Shown here: positions 18,512-28,462 of the stretch, in pieces
Layout of the letters: each line of letters starts with the position of its first letter
Position numbering within the stretch: position 1 is the stretch's first letter
Assembly (NCBI GenBank): GCA_030448185.1
Contig: JAUJNL010000001.1
Location: forward strand, 1-64,000
Length of the DNA stretch: 64,000 bases
Reading direction: 5' to 3'
Source: Cytophagales bacterium
GTDB taxonomy: Bacteria; Bacteroidota; Bacteroidia; Cytophagales; 172606-1
Notes under the pieces: generated by a model
What the model was told of the DNA's origin: nothing
Database searches by the model: none
The model's input: only the letters and a program-made list of their open reading frames with translations
Program-made: the position numbers and the translations under genes

Positions 18512-18981
18512 AGCTTGGTATGGTAGTTTGATTCTCCTGCACAATCACGTACAAACTGCAATAATAAGCAGCGCGGTTAACTAATCTATATAATGTTATC
18601 CGGGATAAAACCGAATTTGTAATATTTATCCTGTTTTATCCTGTTGATTTATACATTAATACACTCAAAATACTTTGATAATAGTAGCTTTATTCCAATA
18701 ATCTCAATTTTTAGATTTTTATTGCCAATTTTCCCTTATTACCTTATTGGTGTTAAAATAAATTCCTAAGTATAAGTTTGCCTTGCTTATACAAGCTGGG
18801 TTTGCTTCTTTTTTCCCAACTGGATTACGCCAACCATAATCTTATTCTGCCACCTTGTCAGTTACATTCATCTGTGGCAAGCAATTTGAAAATAGGGAGC
18901 GGGTCAGATAGCTGCGTCAATGCGCGTTTAGCATCAATTGATTTAATCTTGTACCATCTAATCTCTTATATCTAAAAAACT
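18512..18981. other. Non-coding, AT-rich divergent gap
   Basis: About 470 bases between the acyltransferase (minus) and htpG (plus), which should hold both promoters. I see two adjacent TTTATCCTG words (about 18625-18643), one of the word-like units common in Bacteroidetes spacers, but no heat-shock CIRCE-type inverted repeat and no small gene. Confidence 0.4.
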
Positions 18982-20801
18982 ATGGCAGCAGTCGTTGAAG
19001 AAAAAGGTACCATCTCGATTCACACCGAGAACATTTTCCCCATCATTAAGAAGTTTTTGTACTCCGACCACGAAATCTTTCTGCGGGAACTCGTCTCCAA
19101 TGCCGTGGATGCTACCCAGAAACTGAAGAAATTGGCCGCTATTGGTGAGTTTAACGGCGAACTGGGTGATTTGAAAGTAACTGTGGCGCTGAATGAAGCC
19201 GACAAAACCATTACGATCAGTGATAATGGTATCGGGATGACCGCCGAAGAAATCAAGAAATACATTAATCAGATTGCCTTTTCCGGAGCCCGTGAATTTG
19301 TGGAGAAATACAAGGATAAGGGAGAAGCGCAGCAGATCATCGGTCACTTTGGCTTAGGCTTCTACTCGGCTTTCATGGTAGCTAAAGAAGTAGAGATCAT
19401 TACCCGGTCCTTTCAGGAAGATGCCGAAGCTGCCCGTTGGGTGAGTTCCGGCGATACGCAGTTTGAAATAACGCCGGCTACTAAAGCAGAACGGGGCACC
19501 GACATTATCCTGCACATTGCGGAAGATTCCGAAGAATTCCTGACCAAATCCCGCATCAGTGGCATTCTGGAGAAGTACAGCCGCTTTATGCCCGTTGACA
19601 TTGAGTTTGACGGCAAAGTCATCAATAATAAATCTCCGCTCTGGACCAAGTCGCCGACTGAGCTGAAGGATGAAGATTACCTGGCATTTTACAAAGAACT
19701 GTATCCGTTTTCTGAAGATCCGCTGTTCTGGATTCACCTCAATGTAGACTATCCCTTTAACCTGACGGGTATTCTGTACTTCCCGAAGGTGAAGAATGAC
19801 GTTACGCACAAAGACAAGATTCGCTCTACTCCCGGCAGGTATTATTACCGATGAGGTAAAGACGTAGTGCCCGAATTCCTGATGCTGCTGCACGGCGTGA
19901 TTGACTCTCCGGATATTCAATTAAATGTGTCGCGGAGCTATTTGCAGGCTGATGCCAACGTAAAGAAAATCAATGCCCACATAACCCGGAAGGTAGCCGA
20001 CAAGCTTGGCGAGATTGTTCAGGAATGACCGTCAGGGCTTCGAGCAGAAGTTCGCGCGACATCGGGCTGTTTGTGAAGTACGGCATGATTGCCGACGACA
20101 AGTTTTACGACAAACCAAGGATTTCTGCCTGCTAAGAGCGTGGACGGTCAGTTTGCCACCATTGAGGAGTACAGGGAGAAAATGAAGGTCAACGGTTTCG
20201 ATAAGGACGGTAATGCAGTGTTCCTATACCTCCGATCCGGGCAAACAGGATACTTATATTCAATCGGCCAAGAAGCGCGGTTATGACGTGCTGCTGATGA
20301 ACGGCGTAGATAGCCATTTTTATCGGTACACTGGAGCGGAAGCTGGACAAAGTTCAACTGAAGCGGGTGGATTCGACATCATTGACAAACTTGTGGACAA
20401 AGGCGACGCGGCAGAAAGTGTACTGAACGAAGACGAAGAACAAACTGAAAGGCCTGTTTGAAAATACCTTAAACGATAAAGCTAACCTTCAGCGTGGAAT
20501 CGCTGCCCGTAGACGAGTTGCCGGTGACTATTACCCTCAACAGGTTTATGCGCCGCATGAAAGACATGTCGCATCTCGGCGGTGGGGGCGGCATGGCCAT
20601 GTTTGGTGAGTTTCCCATGAATTACAATGTGGTCGTTAATGCCAACCACCACCTGACGCAGAAAATTCTGAGCGCCACCAGCGAGGAGGAACAAAAGCGG
20701 CTGGTACGCCATACTACGACTTAGCCCTGCTTTCGCAGGCGCATGCTTACTGGCTCCGACCTGACGCCTTTATCCAGCGGGCCGTGGAGTTGACAAAGTA
20801 G
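18982..20801 (+). pseudogene. htpG: Molecular chaperone HtpG (Hsp90), multiply frameshifted
   Basis: An ATP-dependent chaperone. The first 280 residues are intact and show the GHKL ATPase: ELVSNAVDATQKLKKL, DNGIGMTAEEIKKYINQIAFSGA and IGHFGLGFYSAFMVA. After DVTHKDKIR (19830) the reading frame breaks repeatedly, yet the protein can be followed: [107 protein letters not shown], ending DAFIQRAVELTK and TAG at 20799-20801. The total of about 606 codons is normal. Near 19840 three bases are missing (at CTC, TTT and AAA runs), which points to homopolymer-type errors. Confidence 0.9.
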
Positions 20802-20846
20802 ATTCTTTATAATTTAGAAGATAGTGGACAGAAGACAGCATAAAGT

Positions 20847-20880
20847 AAGCCCGGGAGATGTATCTTACAGGCTTTTATTT
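20847..20880 (+). terminator. Probable terminator of htpG
   Basis: AAGCC...GAGAT pairs with ATCTT...GGCTT, followed by TTTATTTTAT, about 45 bp after the htpG stop. The stem is imperfect. Confidence 0.45.
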
Positions 20881-20933
20881 TATCTTTATCTTGCATAAGT
20901 AGTACAAGATTAACCTGTTCAAATTACTGAATA

Positions 20934-21370
20934 ATGCTTGCTCTCTATTTATGGCTGCTCCTTTTAGTAGCGCCAATCACTCATCCTAAAATGTTGACTA
21001 TCAGGATATAAAGCTGGTTGCGTGGTCATTACTAATCAGAAAAACTCTTTCATTGTTCAAAATGAGGAAGAGTACAAAGTTCTGTTCCCGAAGTCATTAG
21101 ACTATTTTCAGGAATGTACTTATAATCCACTCCAAAAATTGATTTTACAAAACAAATATTAGTGGGGTTTAGAACCAGGTTAACAGGTTGTGAGCAGCCT
21201 ACATTTCAAAAAAAAGTGACTCATGACCAAGCCTTAAACACGTATACCTATGAGCTAACAAGCAATATAAACCGCTGTCCCGTTTAAATTCGCCCAATTC
21301 CACTGGATTACTATTCCTAAATAAATTCTGAGACCAAGTAGATTTTCAACTTTGAATTGCCAATAAAAAG
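20934..21370 (+). pseudogene. Decayed exported-protein gene, copy A
   Basis: From ATG 20934 a signal-like start (MLALYLWLLLLVAPITHP) breaks off, and the protein continues in other frames: TNQKNSFIVQNEEEYKVLFP, PKIDFTKQILVGFRTRLTGC, QKKVTHDQALNTYTYELTSN, and FAQFHWITIPK. This is a Bacteroidetes-type small exported protein of unknown function with at least four frame breaks and several stops. A diverged second copy follows directly (21445-21745), matching the IDFTKQILVGF and HWITIPK parts. Confidence 0.5.
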
Positions 21371-21444
21371 GGATTTGCCAGTGGTGAAAGCGAATTGCCT
21401 TTTGAGGATGTAGCGCAATGGTGTGGAACCCCATCAAAACAATC

Positions 21445-21745
21445 CGACACATTGGTTATTCATTCAAAAAAGCAGTACCTGGAGCTTAGGAAAGATAAAA
21501 TCTGGGGCAGGAGCTGTGACAGTACATTGCTGCAAAGTCGATTTTCTAAAGACCTTAATTGGATTCAACCTCCCTATTGTATGTGGACCAAGGTATTGGA
21601 AGAGAATAACTTTTAATGCGGAAAAAGAACACTATACCTGTTTTAATTAAAACCCAATATACTCATTGTAGTCTGTTCAACACTCCTAATAACCTGCATT
21701 GGATAACAATTCCCAAGTCAAACCTGATGCTTTTGAAATTTAAGA
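21445..21745 (+). pseudogene. Decayed exported-protein gene, copy B
   Basis: SDTLVIHSKKQYLELRKDKI, then IDFSK/TLIGFNLP in the next frame, then AEKEHYTCFN and NNLHWITIPKS. The order and spacing match copy A (IDFTKQILVGF, ALNTYTYEL, FHWITIPK), so this is a tandem paralogue, also broken. There is no start codon or signal peptide left. Confidence 0.45.
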
Positions 21746-22069
21746 CAAAGTGTACCAGAATCAGTGACTGATTAGCTATCGACTTAATTGATAAAGAATT
21801 TAAGTGGCAATTTCTTCCACAATTGGAGCAAAATTTAAAACCATGAAACCTGGAAGGGTGAACCTACGAGTTTCTTTGCTATTATGGTCGCTAGTGAAAA
21901 GAAGTTTGACATTAAAAGCAGCTAAGCAAGCCCAGATCAGTAGCAATCGAAGGAATCAGATACCAGCCAAGCCTTTGGGCGCAGAGTTAGTGAGTCTTAT
22001 CTTTCAGAAGCCTTGCTTCAGCGCCTCTAATGCGAATCTCCTTTTCTTTTTCAAGATTAGCATTACTCC
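21746..22069. other. Decayed AT-rich sequence without a recognisable gene
   Basis: Short open stretches occur, but nothing I can identify. It links the lipoprotein remnants to the transposase remnant. Confidence 0.3.
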
Positions 22070-23640
22070 TCGTCTTAATATTTATGATGGTTATCGGGCA
22101 GGTATTTTGTAAATGCAATAGTTCTTTCGTCTTAGTACTACTTTGACAGTTTAGGTTTGGTGCCGGTTCAATATCATATTGACGCTGTTTATGGCGTTGT
22201 TGAATAGCTAAGAAGACCTGCTCGCGGGAAGATACTTTTCTGGGTAAGAAGTCATAGCCAGGGCAAACTTGATGTCAGGGACAGACAATAAAGGCAAATC
22301 CTGCTGATGGTTGAGTTTCTGGATAAGTATATAGTGGAGTGCCATAATAGTAAGGGGGTAATATGATGATAAAAGGCTCTAAAGGAACGTACCTGGTAGT
22401 CATTCGCCTAAGGCATCTTTACCATCCTGAATGCCTCTTTCCACCCAGTAGCGGTTCATTTGTCTAAAGAAATAAGGCTGATTCAGTGAGTGTTGGATGA
22501 AAGGATTATCTGCATCATTAGCCAGGGCATATTTTACTTCGGTTCCATCAGTTTTAGATGAAATCAAAGGGTATATTTTTCTACTTCCTGTTCATCAAGT
22601 GGATGCCATACGTACACAGTTTGCGTGTACACTTTACGCGTCATTGGTCCCTTACTGCCTTGACGGAAAGTATACGTTTTCCAGTCCTGCGGCTGGCTGT
22701 GGGCAAGCAGTTCTCGTACCGGAAAGAGGCTTTTTGCGTACTACTATACCGGATAGGTTTTCTGCCTTTACCCGACCAGTCAGCGCAAGCCGGGGCTGGA
22801 TAAAGTCAATACCTCTGTTGGTCTTGTTGAATATCCAATACAAAAAGGCTTTTTACGTTTTTGTAAGCCTTTGCCGGAACCCCTGGGCATTACCATAAAA
22901 ACCATCCCCCGTTTACCCAATCATAGCTTACTTTCCTTCATTTCATCAATCATCTCTAAGGCTAACTCCCACGCCACGTTGATATACCTGCGCTTCTCTG
23001 GAATCAACGCTTTCTCTTTTATCGCTTTATCCTTGGTCCACTTGCTCAGGTAAGAATAATCGCACATTTACCATCGCTACCGCATCTTGCCTGATTCAAA
23101 GCGGCAAATACACTCACTTGTCCATTATCAACCTTGCCGATACTCCCTAAATACTGCCGAGCCACCACCTACCGACTCTTTGCCTTTCTTTACATGTCCT
23201 TCTTCATCAATAATCAGGTTAAACGCATCAAAAACATTAATGGTCTGATAGTCAATGATATATGCTTTAGACAAGCCAAATTTTATTATATAATCTATTG
23301 ATTTTCAATATATTATGATTTTAATGCGTTTAACCTGATCAATAATCAAGCCTTGAAGGCCTCCTTTACTTTTCAGTAGCTGGCTTATATCCGGCCTACT
23401 GCTTGCAGTACTGGTCCATGTTCCCAGGCAGAATCACTGATGAAATGCTGCAACCGATGATAACGGCTTCCAACTACCCGTTCTGTCATGCGTTCTATAT
23501 TATGTTTGCCTGCCAGAAACAAGCCCTCTAACTACTCCTTTACTCGCTGCTCATTTGACCGCCGGTATACCCGGAATAAGTCTTGATACTCACTAACGTA
23601 TTCGCCTAATCCACTTAATTTTAACTCATTCTCATTCTAG
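22070..23640 (-). pseudogene. Decayed IS701-type (DDE_5) transposase
   Basis: On the minus strand the transposase can be read in pieces from about 23637: LKLSGLGEYVSEYQDLFRVY, then LFLAGKHNIERMTERVVGSR and YHRLQHFISDSAWEHGPVLQ, which is the typical N-terminus of IS701-like transposases; GLIID/EEGHVKKGKESVGG around the first catalytic Asp (interrupted by an insertion, 23206-23346); a later piece KLALEMIDEMKE-like; and near the end NRYWVERGIQDGKDALG and LTIMALHYILIQKLNHQQ with LPLLSVPDIKFALA. Stops and frame breaks occur throughout, so it is dead. Terminal inverted repeats of this IS were not found. Confidence 0.75.
23215..23337. mobile_element. 123-bp MITE with 19-bp terminal repeats and 9-bp target duplication
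   Basis: The element has ends CAGGTTAAACGCATCAAAA (23215-23233) and the complement of CAGGTTAAACGCATTAAAA (23319-23337), 18 of 19 matching. ATCAATAAT lies directly on both sides (23206-23214 and 23338-23346), a perfect 9-bp duplication. Removing the element and one copy restores GLIIDEEGHVKKG of the transposase in one frame, which proves the boundaries. The interior is AT-rich and has no coding capacity. The 9-bp duplication fits mobilisation by a transposase of another IS (IS4 or IS1 class, for example), not present in this window. Confidence 0.88.
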
Positions 23641-23674
23641 GTAAAACCCTATTGTTCCCCTTTTGGTTTAACTT

Positions 23675-24082
23675 CTAAACTGTTAAAGTAGTATTAGTTA
23701 CCTCGCACTTTAAGATGTAGGATGAATCTATACTTACATTCTGGATGTCTTTGATAATCTCGTTATCAATCATAAATAAACAGGGCCCTTTTGTCTTAGC
23801 AAACCTGACAGCCACCTGCTCTAAGGTTAAAAAAGAAAAGTTTGCTGGCTGCTTGGTGTTTATATAAACCTGACCTTTGGTTTTGAATGATTCATCCGTA
23901 ATTAAGCTCTTTGCAACACGAATGCTTTCGATTTTATTAGGGTCAAATACAGGCAGTGCATTAACCCGGACAGAGTCCAGAAAGTAGGCGGGTGGAATGC
24001 TAGCCTGAGGGATTTGACTGGTAGTTTGTCCATTAACTAGTACAGCTAGCAGAACCAAAGGGATGACTAAAAACTTTTTCAT
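23675..24082 (-). CDS. Hypothetical exported protein with TonB-plug-like segment
   Basis: A 135-residue protein starting MKKFLVIPLVLLAVLVNGQ, a signal peptide with cleavage after NGQ. The mature part has DPNKIESIRVAKSLITDESF and KGQVYINTKQPANFSFLTLE, which resembles the plug region of TonB receptors (xxxIESIxVLKxxxxxxxYGxxxxxGVIxITTK), where an Ile-Glu-Ser-Ile and a beta-strand pair recur. Such single plug-like proteins are frequent in Bacteroidetes; function unknown. It lies on the edge of the decayed region but appears intact. The upstream ATG at 24106 would give an implausible pre-signal extension. Confidence 0.6.
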   Translation of the reverse strand: MKKFLVIPLVLLAVLVNGQTTSQIPQASIPPAYFLDSVRVNALPVFDPNKIESIRVAKSLITDESFKTKGQVYINTKQPANFSFLTLEQVAVRFAKTKGPCLFMIDNEIIKDIQNVSIDSSYILKCEVTNTTLTV

Positions 24083-24177
24083 GTTGTAAGAATTGCATTT
24101 TCTCATTAATAGCTACTAGCCATTGTATATACCCATTAAGGTGACTAGCTTATGAAGCCTGCTCAAGTAAGCGAAAA

Positions 24178-24345
24178 TACACCAGAGCCCTGAGAATACA
24201 CGCAAATGAATTTGTGATAGTTGATTTCAACGGAATTGTGGGATTGGATTGGCGAATCGTTGAAATTGAAATAACGAGGAAACAGTTTTACGACCCAATG
24301 TCAACAAATAACATAAAATTTTGGCAAAAGCTGAAAGTAAAATAG
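24178..24345 (+). pseudogene. C-terminal fragment of an unknown gene
   Basis: One frame reads IHANEFVIVDFNGIVGLDWR, then IVEIEITRKQFYDPMSTNNI and KFWQKLKVK before TAG at 24343-24345. It has protein-like composition but no start codon or upstream extension. I do not recognise it. Confidence 0.3.
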
Positions 24346-24483
24346 GGCAAATGCCGTATTGATTTATACTAAGGACTGTCCGACCTTTGTCACATGAGTT
24401 GAGTGTGTTACGAGCACCCTTTAACCTTTAAAAGAATAATCACCTGATAAAAAAGGTATTTTTTTAACTTTCATTTTTTAACA

Positions 24484-24512
24484 ATCCTACGTCTCCAGCG
24501 TAGGATTTTTTT
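24484..24512 (+). terminator. Hairpin terminator
   Basis: AATCCTACG pairs with CGTAGGATT around a 7-base loop and is followed by a run of T. It presumably ended the gene whose fragment is at 24178-24345, now without a gene to serve. Confidence 0.75.
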
Positions 24513-24710
24513 TGTCCCTTTGTTAGCATCTGGTAGCGTGGGGCGTTCCCTTTTAATCGATGCTACTATTTTGTTTCCCCTCTCACCCCTATTGAAGCAT
24601 GCCCAAAAATCTTAAAGCCTGAAGGGCCAGCCTTCCAGACTTTTTATAGGCGGATTTGTATCTTACGCCCCGAGACAACACTATTTACCAATCCGTCAAC
24701 CCCCGTTTCC

Positions 24711-26618
24711 ATGAAAAAACGAGTAGGCATTCGCTGTGCCCTTTTGCTTTGGTGGGCTTACCTGCCGCTGCAAGCCCAAAACCTGAATCAGGACTCCCTC
24801 TTTGTCCGGGAGAACTACCAGAAGTACGAGTACCAGATACCCATGCGGGACGGCGTGAAGCTGTTTACCGCCGTATACGTGCCCAAAGATGCTTCCAAGG
24901 ACAGGAAATATCCGTTTCTGATGCAGCGTACCTGCTACAGCGTGAGTCCCTATGGTACCGAAAAGTATCCCAAAAAGCTGGGGCCATCTGCTACGCTAAT
25001 GCGGGACAAATACATTTTTGTATACCAGGATGTACGCGGCCGGTATATGTCAGAGGGTACTTTCACCAATATGACGCCCCACATTCCGAACAAAAAGAGC
25101 AAATCGCAGGTAGACGAAAGTTCGGATACGTATGATACGATTGAGTGGCTGCTGAAAAACGTTAAAAACAACAACGGACGGGCCGGACAATGGGGCATTT
25201 CCTACCCAGGTTTTTATACGATTGCCGGTGCGGTGGCCGCTCACCCGGCGCTTAAAGCCTCCTCTCCGCAAGCTCCCGTTTCGGACTTCTTCTTCGATGA
25301 TTTTCACCACAACGGCGCTTTCATCGAGAACTACCTGCTGACTTTCCCCGTGTTTGGTATCCAGCACGAAAAGCCGACCAAGGAGCATTGGTGGCGTTCG
25401 GAGATGATTGACCCGAAAACCGCCGATGGCTACCAGTTTTACTATGACCTTGGTCCGCTGAAAAATGCGCAGCAGTACTACGCGGATAACTTCTTCTGGC
25501 AGGAGATCATGCAGCATCCGAACTACGATGAATTCTGGCAGAAAAGAAGCATCCTGCCGCATCTTCAGCATGTTAAGCATGCCGTAATGACGGTAGGCGG
25601 CTGGTTTGATGCCGAAGACTTGTATGGTCCGCTAAACATTTACAAAGGCCTTGAAAAGAACAACCAAGGCATGTATAATACGCTGGTCATGGGGCCTTTT
25701 GGGCATGGCCGCTGGTCAATAGAGACGGGACATACGGTGCACAGCAATATTTATTTTGGCGACAGCATTGCCACGTTTTACCAGCGTGAAATCGAAGCGC
25801 CTTTCTTCGGGCATTTCCTGAAAGGCTCCGGAGATGGCAAAACAAATTTACCGGAAGCGTATCTGTTTGATACGGGTCAAAAAGAGTGGCGGAAATTTGA
25901 CCAGTGGCCGGTTCAATCGGCACAAACGACTGAGTTCTTCTTTGGGGAAGGTGGTAAACTTTCAACGGAAGCCGCGAAAGGGGAGGGATTTGCCCAATTT
26001 ATCAGCGATCCGGTCAAGCCCGTTCCGCACACCGAGGACCTAACTACCATTCTAGGCTTTACACCTTTCAATTACATGTCTGAAGATCAGCGATTTGCTG
26101 GTCGCCGGCCCGATGTGCTGGTTTTCCAGACCGATGTTCTTACGGAAGATGTGACTTTAGGCGGAGAAATTATGGCTAAACTGAAAGTGAGCACTACCGG
26201 CACCGATGCCGACTGGGTGGTGAAACTCATTGATGTCTACCCCCCTGATGAACCCAACCATCCGTACCTGCCCAACGACAATATCGTATTGGCTAATTAT
26301 CAGCAGTTGGTACGTAGCGAAGTGATGCGGGGCCGTTTCCGCAACAGCTTCGAAAAACCGGAGCCTCTCAAACCTAATGAGATAACTGACGTTTCTTTCC
26401 AACTGCAGGATGTATTGCATACGTTCAAGAAAGGCCACCGGATCATGGTGCAGGTGCAGAGTACCTGGTTCCCGTTGGTGGACCGTAACCCGCAAAAGTA
26501 CGTGGACAATATCTATCAGGCCACCGAGGCTGATTTTACCAAAGCTACGCACCGCGTCTATCATTCCGCATCCCAGCCCAGCAGTCTGCGTGTGCAAGTG
26601 CTGAAAGGGAAGGAGTGA
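24711..26618 (+). CDS. CocE/NonD family hydrolase (alpha-amino acid esterase type)
   Basis: Serine hydrolase of the X-Pro dipeptidyl-peptidase S15 type, which cleaves esters or amides such as cephalosporin side chains and alpha-amino acid esters. A signal peptide (MKKRVGIRCALLLWWAYLPLQAQ) sends it to the periplasm. Visible: YQIPMRDGVKLFTAVYVP at the start of the domain, the nucleophile motif GQWGISYPGF near residue 160, the acid region GGWFDAEDLYGP near 296, the histidine in GPFGHGRWS near 329, and a C-terminal jelly-roll part (SFQLQDVLHTFKKGHRIMVQ). The length of 635 residues is normal. Its last codons lie inside one arm of an 18-bp inverted repeat. The natural substrate is unknown. Confidence 0.9.
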   Translation: MKKRVGIRCALLLWWAYLPLQAQNLNQDSLFVRENYQKYEYQIPMRDGVKLFTAVYVPKDASKDRKYPFLMQRTCYSVSPYGTEKYPKKLGPSATLMRDKYIFVYQDVRGRYMSEGTFTNMTPHIPNKKSKSQVDESSDTYDTIEWLLKNVKNNNGRAGQWGISYPGFYTIAGAVAAHPALKASSPQAPVSDFFFDDFHHNGAFIENYLLTFPVFGIQHEKPTKEHWWRSEMIDPKTADGYQFYYDLGPLKNAQQYYADNFFWQEIMQHPNYDEFWQKRSILPHLQHVKHAVMTVGGWFDAEDLYGPLNIYKGLEKNNQGMYNTLVMGPFGHGRWSIETGHTVHSNIYFGDSIATFYQREIEAPFFGHFLKGSGDGKTNLPEAYLFDTGQKEWRKFDQWPVQSAQTTEFFFGEGGKLSTEAAKGEGFAQFISDPVKPVPHTEDLTTILGFTPFNYMSEDQRFAGRRPDVLVFQTDVLTEDVTLGGEIMAKLKVSTTGTDADWVVKLIDVYPPDEPNHPYLPNDNIVLANYQQLVRSEVMRGRFRNSFEKPEPLKPNEITDVSFQLQDVLHTFKKGHRIMVQVQSTWFPLVDRNPQKYVDNIYQATEADFTKATHRVYHSASQPSSLRVQVLKGKE

Positions 26619-26880
26619 GAAGCGAGGAGACAGGAGCAGTGGCAGGAAGTAAGAAGTAAGAATATACTTGAATTGCTATACTGGCGCGGAACTTTGTTCC
26701 GTGACTTCTTAGCATCAGGAACTTAGTTCCGCAATGCCGTCTAATAAAACGGGCTTGAAGGGCGTATGGCATATGCCCCTGCAATAGTTTTCACTCGGCA
26801 AAGCCAAACAACTGTGCTTTATTCCATATTCCATAATTCTTACCTCTTACTTCTCACTTCTATCTCCTCGCTTCTCACTC
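26613..26880. repeat. 18-bp inverted repeat invading two convergent gene ends
   Basis: GAGTGAGAAGCGAGGAGA at 26613-26630 and its exact complement at 26863-26880 are 232 bp apart. Both arms continue with similar purine words (AAGTAAGAAGTAAGA on the left, AGTGAGAAGTAAGAGG on the right in complement). The left arm contains the stop codon of the CocE gene and the right arm encodes the last residues of the gene at 26840-27385. Confidence 0.8.
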
Positions 26881-27385
26881 CTATATTCTTCAATACCTTC
26901 CTACCCCGGCTGGTAAATGCCGGAGATTCATAAGGCATCCGGTCTTCGATAAGGATTTTTAATTCCAGGGCCAACTCCGGGTATTTCTGGCACAGATTCC
27001 CGGCTACCGTCATGGCAAAAGCTTTCGTAGCCACTGCTTCTCCTGATTTGCCCAGCAGGTCAAAACATAAGTCCAGGACCTCGCCTTCTAGTTCCTCGGG
27101 GATGGGTACAAATTGCAGAATACGTACTGTATTCCGTTTCACCGCGTCATGAACGTTGCCTTTGCAGCATTGGATCATTCGTCCAAGGTAGGGTTGTACC
27201 CAGGATCGGTTTCTTTCCGCGCAGTAGTTAATAATGCCCGAAGCCCTCTGCGTGATGCGGTAAGGTCCCGCAAAAAACAGCTTCATCAGTTCCTCAAACT
27301 GTCCGGGATTGGCTTCGATGTAACCCACAATTTGTAAGTCATTTGCTTTGGAAAGTGGCTGTAAAAGAGCTTTGAGTAAGTTCAT
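26840..27385 (-). CDS. Helical-repeat (HEAT-like) protein, hypothetical
   Basis: A 181-residue, all-helical protein starting MNLLKALLQPLSKANDLQIV. Repeating helix pairs (VQPYLGRMIQCC, HDAVKRNTVRILQFVPIPEE, GEVLDLCFDLLGKSGEAVAT, KAFAMTVAGNLCQKYPELAL) resemble HEAT or DNA-alkylation-repair type solenoids, which usually bind proteins or DNA. The last 13 residues (GVRSEEIEVRSKR) come from the repeat at 26863 onward, so the original C-terminus may have been replaced. The ATG at 27385 fits better than the one at 27430, which gives an unlikely extension. Partner unknown. Confidence 0.65.
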   Translation of the reverse strand: MNLLKALLQPLSKANDLQIVGYIEANPGQFEELMKLFFAGPYRITQRASGIINYCAERNRSWVQPYLGRMIQCCKGNVHDAVKRNTVRILQFVPIPEELEGEVLDLCFDLLGKSGEAVATKAFAMTVAGNLCQKYPELALELKILIEDRMPYESPAFTSRGRKVLKNIGVRSEEIEVRSKR

Positions 27386-27485
27386 GGTTTGGAAAGATTG
27401 CGTAGAATTGCCCTGACAAAATAACATCAATTTATGATTTGCCCACCTGCCTACAAACTTAGCAGCGGATCAATTGGGTCTAGGT

Positions 27486-28292
27486 ATGAAGGATAAAGTC
27501 GTCATCATCACGGGAGCTTCGTCGGGAATCGGTAAGGCCTGCGCCCAAGCCTTTGGAAAGGCCGGGGCCAAAGTAGTAATTACCGGACGGAATGCAGCCA
27601 ATCTGCAAATAGTGGCGGATGACCTGGCAAAGCAACAAATAGCGGTGCTACCGGTTATTGCTGATGTGAGTGTGGAGGAAGATAACCGCAAAATGGTGGA
27701 CGAGACTCTCCGGAAATACGGCCGCATCGACATTCTTATTAATAATGCCGGTATTTCTATGCGGGCCTTGTTTGAAGAAGTTGATCTGAATGTGATCCGG
27801 AAGGTGATGGATATTAATTTCTACGGCACGGTGTATGCTACCAAGTATTGCCTGCCGCAGATTCTGCAAAATAAGGGTTCGGTAGTAGGGATATCTTCTA
27901 TTGCCGGGTTCCGGGGCTTACCGGGCCGGGCCGGATATTCAGCTTCAAAATTTGCCATGCAGGGCTTTCTGGAGGTATTACGCACCGAAATGCTAAAAAG
28001 GGGCGTTCATGTACTGATTGCTTGTCCAGGCTTCACCGCCTCCAACATCCGGAATGTGGCTTTATCCAAAAACGGCTCCGCGCAGGGCGAATCACCGCGG
28101 GACGAGGAGAAGATGATGAGTCCGGAAGAAGTAGCAGGGCATATTTTAAGAGCGGTTCAGAAACGAAAAAAATACTTGGTGCTGACTACGCAAGGCAAAA
28201 TGACCGTTTTCCTGAATAAGTGGTTTCCCGGATTTATGGATAAAATGGTATACAACGCCCTGGCGAAAGAACCGGATTCGCTACTAAGGTAG
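27486..28292 (+). CDS. Short-chain dehydrogenase/reductase
   Basis: A classical SDR of 268 residues: nucleotide-binding GASSGIGKACAQAF near residue 10, NNAGISMRALFEE near 85, catalytic Ser in GISSIAGFRGLPG and the Tyr-x-x-x-Lys in YSASKFAMQGFLE near 150-160. The C-terminal tail is long and hydrophobic (LNKWFPGFMDKMVYNALA), as in membrane-associated SDRs of the DltE/retinol-dehydrogenase-like group. ATG 27486 is used, since the longer frame starts at a TTG. NAD(P)-dependent; substrate unknown. Confidence 0.88.
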   Translation: MKDKVVIITGASSGIGKACAQAFGKAGAKVVITGRNAANLQIVADDLAKQQIAVLPVIADVSVEEDNRKMVDETLRKYGRIDILINNAGISMRALFEEVDLNVIRKVMDINFYGTVYATKYCLPQILQNKGSVVGISSIAGFRGLPGRAGYSASKFAMQGFLEVLRTEMLKRGVHVLIACPGFTASNIRNVALSKNGSAQGESPRDEEKMMSPEEVAGHILRAVQKRKKYLVLTTQGKMTVFLNKWFPGFMDKMVYNALAKEPDSLLR

Positions 28293-28462
28293 ATGTTGGA
28301 TTTTCGATGGGCGATGTACGATATTTGGTTGGCAATGTTGTTGAAACGTTATGCATAACATCTCGCCCGTAGCATGTGGGATATTGGGAAGCAAGAGACT
28401 ATATAACCAACAACCGAAAACTAAAAACTGGAAACCCTAAACTGGAAACAGTAAACCAAGAA

